Part shown: piece by piece, positions 25,008-33,481 of the stretch
How the letters are laid out: each line of letters begins with the position of its first letter
How positions within the stretch are numbered: the stretch's first letter is position 1
Origin: an uncultured Salinimicrobium sp.
Lineage (GTDB): Bacteria > Bacteroidota > Bacteroidia > Flavobacteriales > Flavobacteriaceae
Assembly: GCA_946887075.1 (NCBI GenBank)
Contig: CAMPKA010000004.1
Coordinates: 103,618-167,617, forward strand
Direction of reading: 5' to 3'
Length of the DNA stretch: 64,000 nucleotides
Made by a program: the position numbers and the translations under genes
Notes under the pieces: generated by a model
The model's input: only the letters and a program-made list of their open reading frames with translations
Told to the model about the DNA's origin: nothing
The model's database searches: none

Positions 25008-27323
25008 TTAGCCCTGAGTCTTCTGCTTGAATTCCTTGAATTGATCTACTTCTGCCTGTTGCGGCCAGGAGTTATTGCTTAAATCGACATCCGCAGTTTC
25101 AAGATCAGGATCGATAACCACTTTTGTAATTTCCTTGTCAGTTGCGAGTACGCGACTTGCTTTCATATCGTCTTTCCGCCAAATCTGAACGGGATAGGTT
25201 ACTTTTTCTGAGGTACCGTCTGCATAGGTATATTCCACGATTATCGGCATCACCAGGCCTCCCGGCTTCTCAAAGGTGATCTCATAGAAGTACTTAGGAG
25301 CATCAAGGCGCTCTCGTTGCTCAGGAGTGAAATTATCCATCAGATATTCCTTAAGGGTGGGTGCATTTTCAACAGCGGTTTTACCTTTTAGCGCCTCATT
25401 CATCTCCTTACTCCCATCCTCGACCACATACAGGGCTTCAACAGAAGCAGGGTCTTCAATACCATACTGCTTCAAGAAAGCTTTTCCTTCTTCAGTCGGT
25501 TGGTCTGTTATATAATACTTTTTAACAGAACCAAGTCCTATATCTACATAATCGGTGGTATAAAACCACCCTCTCCAGAACCAGTCCAGGTCAACAGCAG
25601 AAGCATCTTCCATTGTTCTAAAGAAATCTTCCGGTGTCGGGTGTTTGAACATCCACCGTTGCGCATAGGTTTTAAAGGCATAATCAAAAAGCTCCTTTCC
25701 CATTACGGTTTCCCTCAGGATATTAAGGGCGGTGGCAGGCTTGCCATAGGCATTGTTGCCTAGCTGAAATACGTTCTCCGGATTGGACATGATGGGAGCG
25801 ATAAAATCCTGATCCCCCTTCATATAATCCACGATCTTTGCTGGTTCGCCCCTTCTTGAAGGGTATTTGGTATGAGGAGCGATGTCTTGAGGATATTTTT
25901 CTCCGTACTCCTGTTCGGCTATATATTGCATGAAAGTATCCAGACCTTCATCCATCCATCCCCACTGCCGCTCATCGGAATTTACGATCATCGGAAAGAA
26001 ATTGTGGCCGACCTCATGAATGATCACACTCATCATCCCAAATTTGGTCCTGTCACTATAGGTTCCATCTTCATCCGGTCTTCCATAGTTCCAGCAGATC
26101 ATCGGATATTCCATACCCTGATTTTTAGCATGTACCGAGATGGCTTTTGGATAGGGATAGGCAAAGGTGTGGTCCGAGTAAGATTTTAGCGTATGGGCCA
26201 CTACCTTGGTAGAGAAATCTTCCCATAGTGGATTTCCTTCTTTGGGATAAAGGGAAACAGCCATAACATCCTTATCCCCAACTTTCACGGCCATCATGTC
26301 CCAGATAAATTTTCTGGAAGTAGCAAAAGCAAAATCCCGAACCTGATCCGCCTTCAGCACCCAGGTCTTTTTCTTATCCGAAAAATGCTTTTCTTTAGCC
26401 TCAGCCTCTTCCTGGGTGACGATCATGACGGGTTTATCGTAGGTCTTCTTAGCTCTTTTATATCGTTCCATCATTTCTTCGGTAAAGACCTCTTCCCTGT
26501 TCTGCAGTGTCCCCGTTCCATCAAGAATATGATCCGCTGGAACCGTAATGCTCACCTCGTAATCACCAAAGGGAAGGGCAAACTCTCCATTCCCCCAGAA
26601 CTGATAGTTCTGCCAGCCCTCCACATCGTTATACACTGCCATTCGAGGAAAGAACTGAGCAATAACGTAAGCCCGGTTTCCATCCTCTGGAAAATACTCA
26701 TACCCGCTTCTGGCACGGTCCGTAACGTGGTTATTGATGTTATACCACCAGGCGATATCGAAACTGAAGCTCTCTCCAGCCTTTAAAGGCTCCGGAAGGT
26801 CGACGCGCATCATGGTATTGTTGATGAAATGCTTAAGTGGTTCCCCATCTGCACTTACCTCTGTAATATTAAAGCCCCCATCAAAGTCTTCCTCCATGTA
26901 TTCAGAGACAAAACTTCCTGGCTGTGAGACTGGAGCAATTCCATTGCTGTTTTTAAGTTTGGCGACTGCCTCCTTTGAACGGATATTCTGATCCAGCTGA
27001 ACCCAAAGGTATTCCAGGTCATTAGGAGAATTGTTATGATAAGTGATGGTCTCGCGGCCTGTTAATTTCTGGTTTCGATCGTCAAGCACAATGTCCATCT
27101 TGTAGTCCGCCTCGTTCTGATAATAGGCAGGTCCAGGTGCTCCACTTGCAGTTCTGTACTGGTTGGGAGTGGAAAATTCCTGGTACAGCTGACGGAATTT
27201 GTTTTGATTGGTATGGCCCGCTTCCCGCTCCTCCTGCTTACCGGAAGATTCGGTTTCTTGGGCGTAGAGTCCGGTCGAAAAAACGAACAAAAAGGCTAAA
27301 ATGCTTGCTTTAAAGGTTCTCAT
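25008..27323 (-). CDS. M1-family zinc metallopeptidase
   Basis: This 771-residue exported peptidase begins with a clear signal peptide (cleavage expected around LYAQ). The zinc motif is HEVGH at residues 436-440 with the third ligand E459 (WMDEG), the exact M1 spacing. The aminopeptidase exopeptidase motif (GxMEN) appears as NQGMEYP, so the N-terminal specificity may differ from classic aminopeptidases. The protein ends with a strand-rich C-terminal domain. Members of this group are large in Bacteroidota and usually periplasmic. It is the last gene of a three-gene minus-strand run. Confidence 0.93.
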   Translation of the reverse strand: MRTFKASILAFLFVFSTGLYAQETESSGKQEEREAGHTNQNKFRQLYQEFSTPNQYRTASGAPGPAYYQNEADYKMDIVLDDRNQKLTGRETITYHNNSPNDLEYLWVQLDQNIRSKEAVAKLKNSNGIAPVSQPGSFVSEYMEEDFDGGFNITEVSADGEPLKHFINNTMMRVDLPEPLKAGESFSFDIAWWYNINNHVTDRARSGYEYFPEDGNRAYVIAQFFPRMAVYNDVEGWQNYQFWGNGEFALPFGDYEVSITVPADHILDGTGTLQNREEVFTEEMMERYKRAKKTYDKPVMIVTQEEAEAKEKHFSDKKKTWVLKADQVRDFAFATSRKFIWDMMAVKVGDKDVMAVSLYPKEGNPLWEDFSTKVVAHTLKSYSDHTFAYPYPKAISVHAKNQGMEYPMICWNYGRPDEDGTYSDRTKFGMMSVIIHEVGHNFFPMIVNSDERQWGWMDEGLDTFMQYIAEQEYGEKYPQDIAPHTKYPSRRGEPAKIVDYMKGDQDFIAPIMSNPENVFQLGNNAYGKPATALNILRETVMGKELFDYAFKTYAQRWMFKHPTPEDFFRTMEDASAVDLDWFWRGWFYTTDYVDIGLGSVKKYYITDQPTEEGKAFLKQYGIEDPASVEALYVVEDGSKEMNEALKGKTAVENAPTLKEYLMDNFTPEQRERLDAPKYFYEITFEKPGGLVMPIIVEYTYADGTSEKVTYPVQIWRKDDMKASRVLATDKEITKVVIDPDLETADVDLSNNSWPQQAEVDQFKEFKQKTQG

Positions 27324-27379
27324 TAGTTAATCTGATTTATAAAGGGTCCTAAAATAATTGAAATAATACAGCTGGCAAT

Positions 27380-27877
27380 TTATTTTCCAAAAAATAAGCT
27401 GCCTTGTTCCTTGAAACTCCCCAGAAGCAGGCTTTTTATCTTATCTCCCACTTCGACCTTAACCACGTTTTTTTGTTCCGGAAATAGGTCGCTCAGAAGG
27501 GTGTTGGCCACGGTGATCTCCTCAACAGCTTCCACATTCGTCACCTCGAGATACAGGACGATCTTATCCGTCTTATATTCCTTCCCCAGATAATTCACCT
27601 CCCGGGGAATTCCGTTGACACTGATCCTGAATTTTTCCTCAAGATACCTTTCAAGGTATTCATCAACCTGCTCATGCTCCTCCTCCGCAGACAGGAAAAC
27701 TGCTTCATTATACCGCTCCCGAAGGAGTTTCTCTGTGTCATCCGTGAATAGTCTGGAAATAATCTGCAAGGCCTTGGTCTCTTGATCATAGGCAATATCG
27801 GTAAGACTGACATAGAATTTATGTGCTCCGGCAAATGCCAAAAGCGGCAGGAGTAATAGTATCAGGAGTTTTTTCAT
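27380..27877 (-). CDS. DUF6702-like exported protein
   Basis: A 165-residue protein with signal peptide MKKLLILLLLPLLAFAGA. The mature part begins HKFYVSLTDIAYDQETKALQ. It then alternates charged helices (EEEHEQVDEYLERYLEEKFRI) and strands and ends in FFGK. This pattern matches the DUF6702 family found in front of M1 peptidases in many Flavobacteriaceae. Function is unknown; position suggests a periplasmic accessory of the peptidase. It lies 56 bases upstream of the peptidase. Confidence 0.75.
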   Translation of the reverse strand: MKKLLILLLLPLLAFAGAHKFYVSLTDIAYDQETKALQIISRLFTDDTEKLLRERYNEAVFLSAEEEHEQVDEYLERYLEEKFRISVNGIPREVNYLGKEYKTDKIVLYLEVTNVEAVEEITVANTLLSDLFPEQKNVVKVEVGDKIKSLLLGSFKEQGSLFFGK

Positions 27878-28007
27878 CTGTTCTGGATTGCTCCCAAAGA
27901 TCGGGATCGAATACGATTCATCAAAGAGTATTCCACAATTCCAGAAAGCCTATGACTCCCGGGTCTTGGAATCAGGCAACAAGGGAAGGAATATGTACGG
28001 CCCAGGA

Positions 28008-28793
28008 TTATTCCCGGTCAGCCATTCGGGCACGAAACCTAAAACTCTGTTCCACCAGAAATTCGATCAGCTCCATTTCCTGCTCCTCCTGGAGCATATC
28101 AGCAGTAAGGCCGTTGTTCTGTGCAAAATAGATGAATTCATGGATGTTTTCCTCTTTAATATTCAGGTGCTTCTCGAAAAAATCATCGTCGTACAGCAGG
28201 CGTATCTGCTCATCGAGCTCTTCCTCCTTTCCTACCTCGGTCAGCACATTCCGAGGAGTAAAGATATTCCTGAAAATGCTGGCCAGATTTCCCCCGCTAT
28301 AGATCATGGCATCCCGCATAGCAGCATTGGGAGGTGAACTGAGGGAATCGGGACGAAAGTCCCATTCATAAGGATTTATCTCTGCGGCTGTCTGAGTAGG
28401 CAACGGAGCCGGTTGTACCGGAATGATAGCAACATCCACCCTGACATTGCCTGTAAGATCATAAGGGGTTACCACAACTTCAGGAAGCTCAGTTACCGCC
28501 TCACTGATAAAAACATTGAGGCTGCCTGTGTCCATAACTCCCTGGTCAACAACTACTGAAAAGTCCTGGAATTGAAGACTCTTAAACTGAAGGGTGTCTC
28601 CTACAGCAGCCGGAATTTCAAAAAGACCATCCCGATCTGAAACCGTAGCCTCAAGGGCTGAGATGTTCAAGATGGATATTCCCTGGGCACTTTCCCCCTC
28701 GGGAGGATTGATCTTACCACTGATTGTTTCACGCTGTTGCGCATCTGCATGCCAGGAAAAAATCAGGAGTAGCGCAATAAAAAGTGGTCTCAT
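28008..28793 (-). CDS. Exported protein with carboxypeptidase-like regulatory domain
   Basis: This 261-residue protein has a signal peptide ending at HADA. Next is a CarboxypepD_reg-like beta-sandwich (about 22-100: ETISGKINPPEGESAQGISILN, then VSDRDGLFEIPAAVGDTLQF). This domain usually begins SusC-type receptors, but no TonB plug or barrel follows. The rest is acidic and ends in a helical segment with QEEQEMELIEFLVEQ. It begins the run that continues with the DUF6702-like and M1 peptidase genes, and the three may form one envelope function. Confidence 0.78.
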   Translation of the reverse strand: MRPLFIALLLIFSWHADAQQRETISGKINPPEGESAQGISILNISALEATVSDRDGLFEIPAAVGDTLQFKSLQFQDFSVVVDQGVMDTGSLNVFISEAVTELPEVVVTPYDLTGNVRVDVAIIPVQPAPLPTQTAAEINPYEWDFRPDSLSSPPNAAMRDAMIYSGGNLASIFRNIFTPRNVLTEVGKEEELDEQIRLLYDDDFFEKHLNIKEENIHEFIYFAQNNGLTADMLQEEQEMELIEFLVEQSFRFRARMADRE

Positions 28794-28916
28794 GGTGTGT
28801 TTTACCTAAAGAAACAAAATCTATTGTTTATGAAAATGTAAGGTCCGACTAAACTTTAGTTAAATCCTGTTTTCGACTGCCCAGGTAAAATCGGGTGCCG
28901 GTCATTGCGACCAGAG

Positions 28917-28924
28917 TAGGTTTG
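28917..28924 (+). promoter_or_regulatory. -7 box of the pepE promoter
   Basis: TAGGTTTG matches TAnnTTTG and ends 14 bases before the pepE ATG. No convincing -33 element is seen. Confidence 0.5.
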
Positions 28925-28938
28925 GCTATTTTTACAAT

Positions 28939-29646
28939 ATGAAGCATCTCATTCTTGCCAGCACCTCCACCCTTCATGGAGAGGAGTATCTGGAATACCT
29001 CAGGCCGGTCATCAGGCACCACTTTGTTCCAGGTAAGCCTGTTCTGTTCCTGCCTTTTGCCCGCCCCGGAGGAATCACCCACAGCGCATACACCGAACAA
29101 GCCAGACTTGCTTTCGAAAGGGCTGATTTACGGCTGGAAGGAATCGACCAGGTAAAAGATCCCAAATCTGCTATTTCCGAAGCTGGGGGATTTTTCGTCG
29201 GGGGTGGCAACACCTTTTTGCTGGTGCAGCAACTTTATCGCCTCGATCTCCTGACCCCTTTGAGGGAGGCCATACTTCGAGGGGTACCGTACCTTGGGAC
29301 AAGTGCCGGCACAAATATCGCGGGGCTCACCATGCAGACCACCAATGATATGCCCATTGTATATCCCCCATCCTTCAAGACCCTCGGATTAGTTCCGTTC
29401 AACATCAATCCGCATTACCTTGATCCAGATCCTGGCTCCAGGCACAAAGGGGAGACCCGGGAAACACGAATCGCGGAATTTCATGTCTTCAACACTCCTC
29501 CTGTAATCGGACTGAGGGAAGGATCCTGGCTCGAAGTTTCAGATGACCAGATCATTCTTAAAGGGGACCAGAGGGCAAGAATCTTCAAAGCCGGAAAACC
29601 TCCTGTCGAGGTTCAACCTGAAAGTCTACTCCATGACCTTCGATAA
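28939..29646 (+). CDS. pepE: Dipeptidase E (peptidase S51)
   Basis: PepE hydrolyses N-terminal Asp-X dipeptides in the cytoplasm. The 235-residue protein has the S51 nucleophile S122 in GTSAGTNI and the glutamine-amidotransferase-like core motif FFVGGGNTF. It also has FNINPHYLDPDP with the catalytic His and LREGSWLEV near the C-terminus. No signal peptide is present. Its last codons overlap the glutaminase start by 14 bases, so the two are translationally coupled; both release acidic amino acids for metabolism. Confidence 0.93.
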   Translation: MKHLILASTSTLHGEEYLEYLRPVIRHHFVPGKPVLFLPFARPGGITHSAYTEQARLAFERADLRLEGIDQVKDPKSAISEAGGFFVGGGNTFLLVQQLYRLDLLTPLREAILRGVPYLGTSAGTNIAGLTMQTTNDMPIVYPPSFKTLGLVPFNINPHYLDPDPGSRHKGETRETRIAEFHVFNTPPVIGLREGSWLEVSDDQIILKGDQRARIFKAGKPPVEVQPESLLHDLR

Positions 29647-30562
29647 TCCGGGATATCAGACCATCCTGAACCAGATCAGTCAGGAATTTTCCCAGGTACA
29701 ACCTTCTGGAAAAGTTGCCTCCTACATTCCGGAACTGGCCAAAGTGCCTCCTGGAAAGTATGGGATGCACCTGTGCGATCTGGAAGGGCGAGACTACTGT
29801 TTTGGCGACAGCCAGGAGCGTTTCTCGATTCAGAGTATATCAAAAGTCTTCAGCCTTGCTCTGGCGATGAAGGTGGTTGGGGAGGAACTCTGGAACCGGG
29901 TAGATGTGGAGCCTTCCGGAGATCCCTTTAATTCCTTGTCTCAATTGGAGAATGACTTTGGAATTCCCCGCAATCCCTTTATTAATGCAGGAGCACTTGT
30001 GGTGGCTGATGTCCTGTTGTCTCATTTCTCCAATCCCAAAGCGGCTCTTCTGGCCTTTCTTCACGAGATCACAGATGATCCGCATATCGGCTTCGACGAA
30101 ACTGTTGCTGCGTCTGAAAAAAGCGAGGGCTACCGTAATTATGCCATCGTTAACTATCTTAAATCCTTTGGAAATATGGAAAATGATGTTGATGCAGTAC
30201 TGGATTTTTATTTCCACCAATGCTCCCTTTCCATGTCCTGCAGGGAGCTTGCAAAAGCTTTTATTCCTTTTGCTAATCAGGGGGCCTTGCTGGATTCCCA
30301 GAGAGAGGTGCTGACGGGACGACAGGTAAAACGGATCAATGCCCTGATGCAGACCTGTGGTTTCTATGACGAAGCGGGGGAATTTAGTTTCGAGGTAGGA
30401 TTGCCCGGAAAGAGCGGTGTCGGAGGCGGAATAGTCGCAGTACATCCTGGAAAATACGCGGTGGCCGTTTGGAGTCCGCCCCTTAACCCGAAAGGCAATT
30501 CCGCCCTTGGTATGGCTACTCTGGAAAGGCTCACCACCCTTACTGGTTTCTCTATTTTTTGA
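29633..30562 (+). CDS. glsA: Glutaminase A
   Basis: Glutaminase converts glutamine to glutamate and ammonia. The 309 residues carry the serine-dependent beta-lactamase-like motif SIQSISKVFSLA (SxxK), RNPFINAGALV, SCRELAKAF and GLPGKSGVGGGI, all diagnostic of the family. The length is standard from the ATG at 29633, which overlaps pepE; the frame is open further upstream only within pepE. The 3' end overlaps the convergent AlkB-like gene by 11 bases. Confidence 0.95.
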   Translation: MTFDNPGYQTILNQISQEFSQVQPSGKVASYIPELAKVPPGKYGMHLCDLEGRDYCFGDSQERFSIQSISKVFSLALAMKVVGEELWNRVDVEPSGDPFNSLSQLENDFGIPRNPFINAGALVVADVLLSHFSNPKAALLAFLHEITDDPHIGFDETVAASEKSEGYRNYAIVNYLKSFGNMENDVDAVLDFYFHQCSLSMSCRELAKAFIPFANQGALLDSQREVLTGRQVKRINALMQTCGFYDEAGEFSFEVGLPGKSGVGGGIVAVHPGKYAVAVWSPPLNPKGNSALGMATLERLTTLTGFSIF

Positions 30563-31145
30563 TCTCCCTGAAGGTCAGACTGATTCTCGGCTCCGATATT
30601 TGACTGGATTTGGGCAGGCTGTGCAGCCAGTAGTCCTGGGTTTCCGCCTGCATCAGCAACAGACTTCCATTTTCAAGGACCAGATCTACCTTTTTGTCCT
30701 CCGTTCTGTGTCTAAAGACAAATTTTCTCTCAGCCCCCAAACTGAGACTGGCGATAACAGGATTCTTTCCGAGTTCAGGCTCATTGTCTGCATGCCAACC
30801 CATGCCTTCTCCCCCGTTATGATAGAGATTAAGAAGACAGGAATTGAACCTTTTCCCGGTTAGCACCTCCACCTGCCTTCTCAGGTTTGCCAATTCCGGA
30901 AACCAGAGCTCTGCCCGTTTTGTAATCCCTGAATAGGTATATTCGAAAGAACGATCTCCATACCAGGCAGACTTTCTGGAGGTCTCGATCCGCTTTCCGA
31001 ACATGATTACTTCATCTGGTTTCCAGGACACCCTTTCGTGCAGCAGCTCAAACAGCTCCTGGGATTTGGCTTTGCTAAAGATCCTGCCGTAATAATAGAC
31101 CTCCCCCTGAAAAGGGAGAAGGTTATCTGTGGGATATTCCGCCAT
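30552..31145 (-). CDS. AlkB-like 2-oxoglutarate/Fe(II) dioxygenase
   Basis: This 197-residue protein resembles AlkB/ALKBH2-type DNA repair enzymes that remove alkyl groups from bases. Iron ligands are H118 and D120 (GWHADNE) and H175 (WLHSLPKS); 2-oxoglutarate is bound by the Arg residues in EPRISLTFR. LNLYHNGGEGMGW and IASLSLGAERKF are typical. The ATG at 31145 is chosen; a GTG at 31196 would overlap the next gene by 16 bases and adds unrelated residues. The substrate (DNA, RNA or protein) is not shown. Confidence 0.88.
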   Translation of the reverse strand: MAEYPTDNLLPFQGEVYYYGRIFSKAKSQELFELLHERVSWKPDEVIMFGKRIETSRKSAWYGDRSFEYTYSGITKRAELWFPELANLRRQVEVLTGKRFNSCLLNLYHNGGEGMGWHADNEPELGKNPVIASLSLGAERKFVFRHRTEDKKVDLVLENGSLLLMQAETQDYWLHSLPKSSQISEPRISLTFREIKK

Positions 31146-31180
31146 AGATGGAATAAAATCGGGGACCGATCCGTCGGGGA

Positions 31181-31393
31181 TCAGGCCACCACCCACTTTT
31201 TTGGGTGCTTCCGGTTGATCATTACCAGGGTGCCCCCCAGGATGAACATGACACAGACCAGGTACAATGCCGCAAGGGCACCGAAAAGACCGTCCTTTGC
31301 CTCAGGAAAGATAACAGGTGCAGTGATATTGAGAATGGCGGTTAGGAGCATGCCCAGAGTACCGATCAGAAAGTAGGGATTGATATTTTTCAT
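31181..31393 (-). CDS. Small two-span membrane protein of unknown function
   Basis: A 70-residue protein with two hydrophobic helices (YFLIGTLGMLLTAILNIT and AALYLVCVMFILGGTLVMI) and a basic tail (NRKHPKKW). The ATG at 31393 begins MKNINPYFLIG; the frame is open to 31459 but the extra codons are polar and less likely. It lies just upstream of the AlkB-like gene with 35 bases between starts and stops. I do not recognise a family. Confidence 0.6.
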   Translation of the reverse strand: MKNINPYFLIGTLGMLLTAILNITAPVIFPEAKDGLFGALAALYLVCVMFILGGTLVMINRKHPKKWVVA

Positions 31394-31519
31394 TCTTCTC
31401 AGGTTTGTTTTCTCCTGAAAATAAGGCAAAATGGATTTATTCTTCTGAATTGGGGGCATATTTAAGGAAAAGATTAACAGCCCGACATGGTAGTTCCCTG
31501 ATCTCCTGACGCCCGGAAC

Positions 31520-31547
31520 AAAAAAGCCTCACCTTTGGATGAAGCTT
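31520..31547 (-). terminator. Intrinsic terminator after tRNA-Gly
   Basis: On the minus strand a 10-base stem (31538-31547 with 31524-31533, two G-T pairs) with a 4-base loop is followed by six T residues, directly downstream of the tRNA 3' end. Confidence 0.75.
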
Positions 31548-31550
31548 TAG

Positions 31551-31623
31551 AGCGGGAGACCGGGTTCGAACCGGCGACATTCAGCTTGGAAGGCTGACGC
31601 TCTACCAACTGAGCTACTCCCGC
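31551..31623 (-). tRNA. tRNA-Gly (anticodon UCC)
   Basis: The minus strand folds as a 73-base cloverleaf. The acceptor stem is GCGGGAG with CTCCCGC, the D arm contains AGCTCAGTTGGTAGAGC, and the anticodon stem TCAGC/GCTGA encloses the loop CTTCCAA with anticodon TCC. The T arm contains GGTTCGAACC, and the discriminator is U as usual for glycine. The CCA end is not encoded. Confidence 0.95.
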
Positions 31624-31664
31624 CTGCGATACAAATATAATCTGAAAAATTTCATCCCTCCAAA

Positions 31665-32096
31665 TTATTGTTCCAGGTTTTTAAGGAAATGATAGCCTTT
31701 GATCACAAAGCCCAGGTTCAAATAGAATTTATGGCTGCGATAATTCTCCACATAACTGTTCAGTTCCAGGGTTTCACATCCTCTGGAGCGGGAATAGGAA
31801 TCGATGAAAGCGAACAGCTGCTTTCCGAAACCTTGGTCCCTAAATTCCTCTTTTAGAAAAATATGGTCCGGCTCACAGGATCGCCCGGCGTAATGTCGGG
31901 TCATAAACCAAAGGCCGAAGACCCCGACGAGTTCCTCCTCGAAGAACATGCCGAAGCATTCATAGTTCTGGTCAAACATCTCCAGAAACCTCTGATGAAG
32001 GATTTCATCGCTGAAACGGTTCCCCATCAGCCTCTGGATCAGGGGGAGAACGGACGGTATATCCTCCTTTAAAATCTTGTTAAATGCAAGCTTCAT
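31665..32096 (-). CDS. GNAT-family acetyltransferase
   Basis: This 143-residue single GNAT domain protein has the acetyl-CoA binding segment in HIFLKEEFRDQGFGKQLF (the R/Q-x-x-G-x-G/A pattern) and the C-terminal helix-strand SHKFYLNLGFVIKGYHFLK. The substrate is unknown. The ATG at 32096 is preferred over another at 32123 because a perfect -7 promoter box lies at 32111-32118, inside the longer frame. It diverges from clpP. Confidence 0.85.
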   Translation of the reverse strand: MKLAFNKILKEDIPSVLPLIQRLMGNRFSDEILHQRFLEMFDQNYECFGMFFEEELVGVFGLWFMTRHYAGRSCEPDHIFLKEEFRDQGFGKQLFAFIDSYSRSRGCETLELNSYVENYRSHKFYLNLGFVIKGYHFLKNLEQ

Positions 32097-32110
32097 TCCT
32101 GCTTTTTTCG

Positions 32111-32118
32111 CAAAAATA
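32111..32118 (-). promoter_or_regulatory. -7 box of the GNAT gene promoter
   Basis: TATTTTTG on the minus strand, 14 bases before the preferred ATG at 32096. It decides the start choice for that gene. Confidence 0.55.
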
Positions 32119-32153
32119 ATCATATTTTTAGCTTCTTAACATCTAAAAAAACA

Positions 32154-32714
32154 ATGGGAATAAAAGAGCGAGAAGGCAAGATTCAGGACCAGATAGATAG
32201 GACATTATTGAACGACAGGAAAATTTTTCTGTGGGGGCAGGTAGACGAGAAATCTGCCAAACATGTTATTGAGAGAATGCTCTATCTCGATAGCATTGGA
32301 AATGAGGAAATTCAATTTTTTCTGAGCAGCCCGGGAGGTTATGTAACTTCGGGATTCGCGGTATATGACACTATGCTCGCACTGGAAAGCCCGGTTTCGA
32401 CCATCTGTACAGGACTGGCTGCCTCGATGGCTTCCATTCTGCTTTCAGCCGGAGCCAAAGGACGGAGGTTTGTTCAGCCCCACGCAAAAGTGATGATACA
32501 TCAGCCAAGTGGAGGTGCCCGCGGACAGGCTTCAAACATTGAGATTCAGGCTACTGAGATCCTGAAAATCAAAGAACAGAGCGCCCGTATTCTGGCTCAG
32601 AACTGCAACCAGGACTACGAAAGGGTCCTGAAGGATTTCAACCGGGACTACTGGATGGATGCCCAGGAATCTGTTGCCTATGGGATCGTAGATGATATTC
32701 TTCAAAAGAAGTAG
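32154..32714 (+). CDS. clpP: ATP-dependent Clp protease proteolytic subunit
   Basis: ClpP forms the tetradecameric chamber that degrades proteins fed by Clp ATPases. The 186 residues hold the catalytic serine S91 (GLAASMAS) and histidine H116 (MIHQPSGG), with the third-position Asp in NRDYWMDA. The G-rich oxyanion segment SSPGGYVTSG is also present. No clpX or tig is adjacent, so this is a stand-alone copy and may be a second clpP of the genome. It lies 2 bases before the following acetyltransferase gene. Confidence 0.94.
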   Translation: MGIKEREGKIQDQIDRTLLNDRKIFLWGQVDEKSAKHVIERMLYLDSIGNEEIQFFLSSPGGYVTSGFAVYDTMLALESPVSTICTGLAASMASILLSAGAKGRRFVQPHAKVMIHQPSGGARGQASNIEIQATEILKIKEQSARILAQNCNQDYERVLKDFNRDYWMDAQESVAYGIVDDILQKK

Positions 32715-32716
32715 GC

Positions 32717-33010
32717 ATGGACACTCGCGTACAGCAGAAGGAAACAGAAGGGAAAGGCATGTTCTTTATAGAACATAAGGGGAAGATTGTGGCGGAACTG
32801 ACCTACACGGTCGAGGACAATAATATCATCACCCTTGACCATACGGAGACCGAACCGGAAATGACGGGTAAGGGTTTAGCCAGCAGCCTGGTCAGACACA
32901 TTGTGGAGTACGCAAGAGAGCATAACCTGAAAATTGATCCCCTGTGTGACTATGCAGCCAGCCAGTTCGAAAGACATGAAGAATATCGCGATGTAATGGC
33001 AGGATCCTGA
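32717..33010 (+). CDS. YjdJ-type small N-acetyltransferase
   Basis: This 97-residue protein is of the minimal GNAT-like type (GCN5-related family with YjdJ/YidJ). The core is FFIEHKGKIVAELTYT, the strand NIITLDHTETEPEMTGKGLASSLV with the acetyl-CoA loop, and a C-terminal IDPLCDYAASQFERH motif that is diagnostic of the group (conserved Cys and hydrophobics). Substrate unknown. It is coupled to clpP (2 bases) and to the next GNAT gene (3 bases). Confidence 0.85.
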   Translation: MDTRVQQKETEGKGMFFIEHKGKIVAELTYTVEDNNIITLDHTETEPEMTGKGLASSLVRHIVEYAREHNLKIDPLCDYAASQFERHEEYRDVMAGS

Positions 33011-33013
33011 AGG

Positions 33014-33472
33014 GTGGAAGACGCATCAACAAAGATTTCCGTCATCACGGCATCTGAAACTTACCCGGTAAGGCGAGAAGTTCTGCGCCCGGGAAGACCA
33101 GAAGAAGAATGTTTTTTTGAAGGAGATCTGGATCAGGAAACCCTTCATCTAGGGCTATTCCTCAACGGAACGCTGGCCGGAATTGCCAGCTTCATGTTCC
33201 GCAGGAATGATCAATTTTCTGAAAAGATACAGTACCAGCTCAGGGGAATGGCAATCCTTCAGGAACACCAGGGAGAAGGGTATGGTGCCTTTCTACTGCG
33301 AAAGGGAGAAAAGCTTCTTCAGGAGAGACACCCGGTATTCACACTCTGGTTCAACGCCAGAGAATCTGCGATGGGGTTCTACCACAAATACGGGTACCGA
33401 TCCATCGGGGAACCATTTATGATTCCCCGGGTCTGTATGCATTTTCTCATGTACAGGCATTTCCCTATTTAG
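33014..33472 (+). CDS. GNAT-family acetyltransferase
   Basis: A 152-residue GNAT with the LRGMAILQEHQGEGYGAFLLRKGE segment (strand 4, acetyl-CoA loop) and the C-terminal NARESAMGFYHKYGYRSIGEPF helix typical of the fold. The start is GTG at 33014; no upstream or nearby ATG gives the full domain. It follows clpP and the smaller GNAT in one operon and precedes an L,D-transpeptidase by 9 bases. Substrate unknown. Confidence 0.84.
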   Translation: MEDASTKISVITASETYPVRREVLRPGRPEEECFFEGDLDQETLHLGLFLNGTLAGIASFMFRRNDQFSEKIQYQLRGMAILQEHQGEGYGAFLLRKGEKLLQERHPVFTLWFNARESAMGFYHKYGYRSIGEPFMIPRVCMHFLMYRHFPI

Positions 33473-33481
33473 AGATATACT

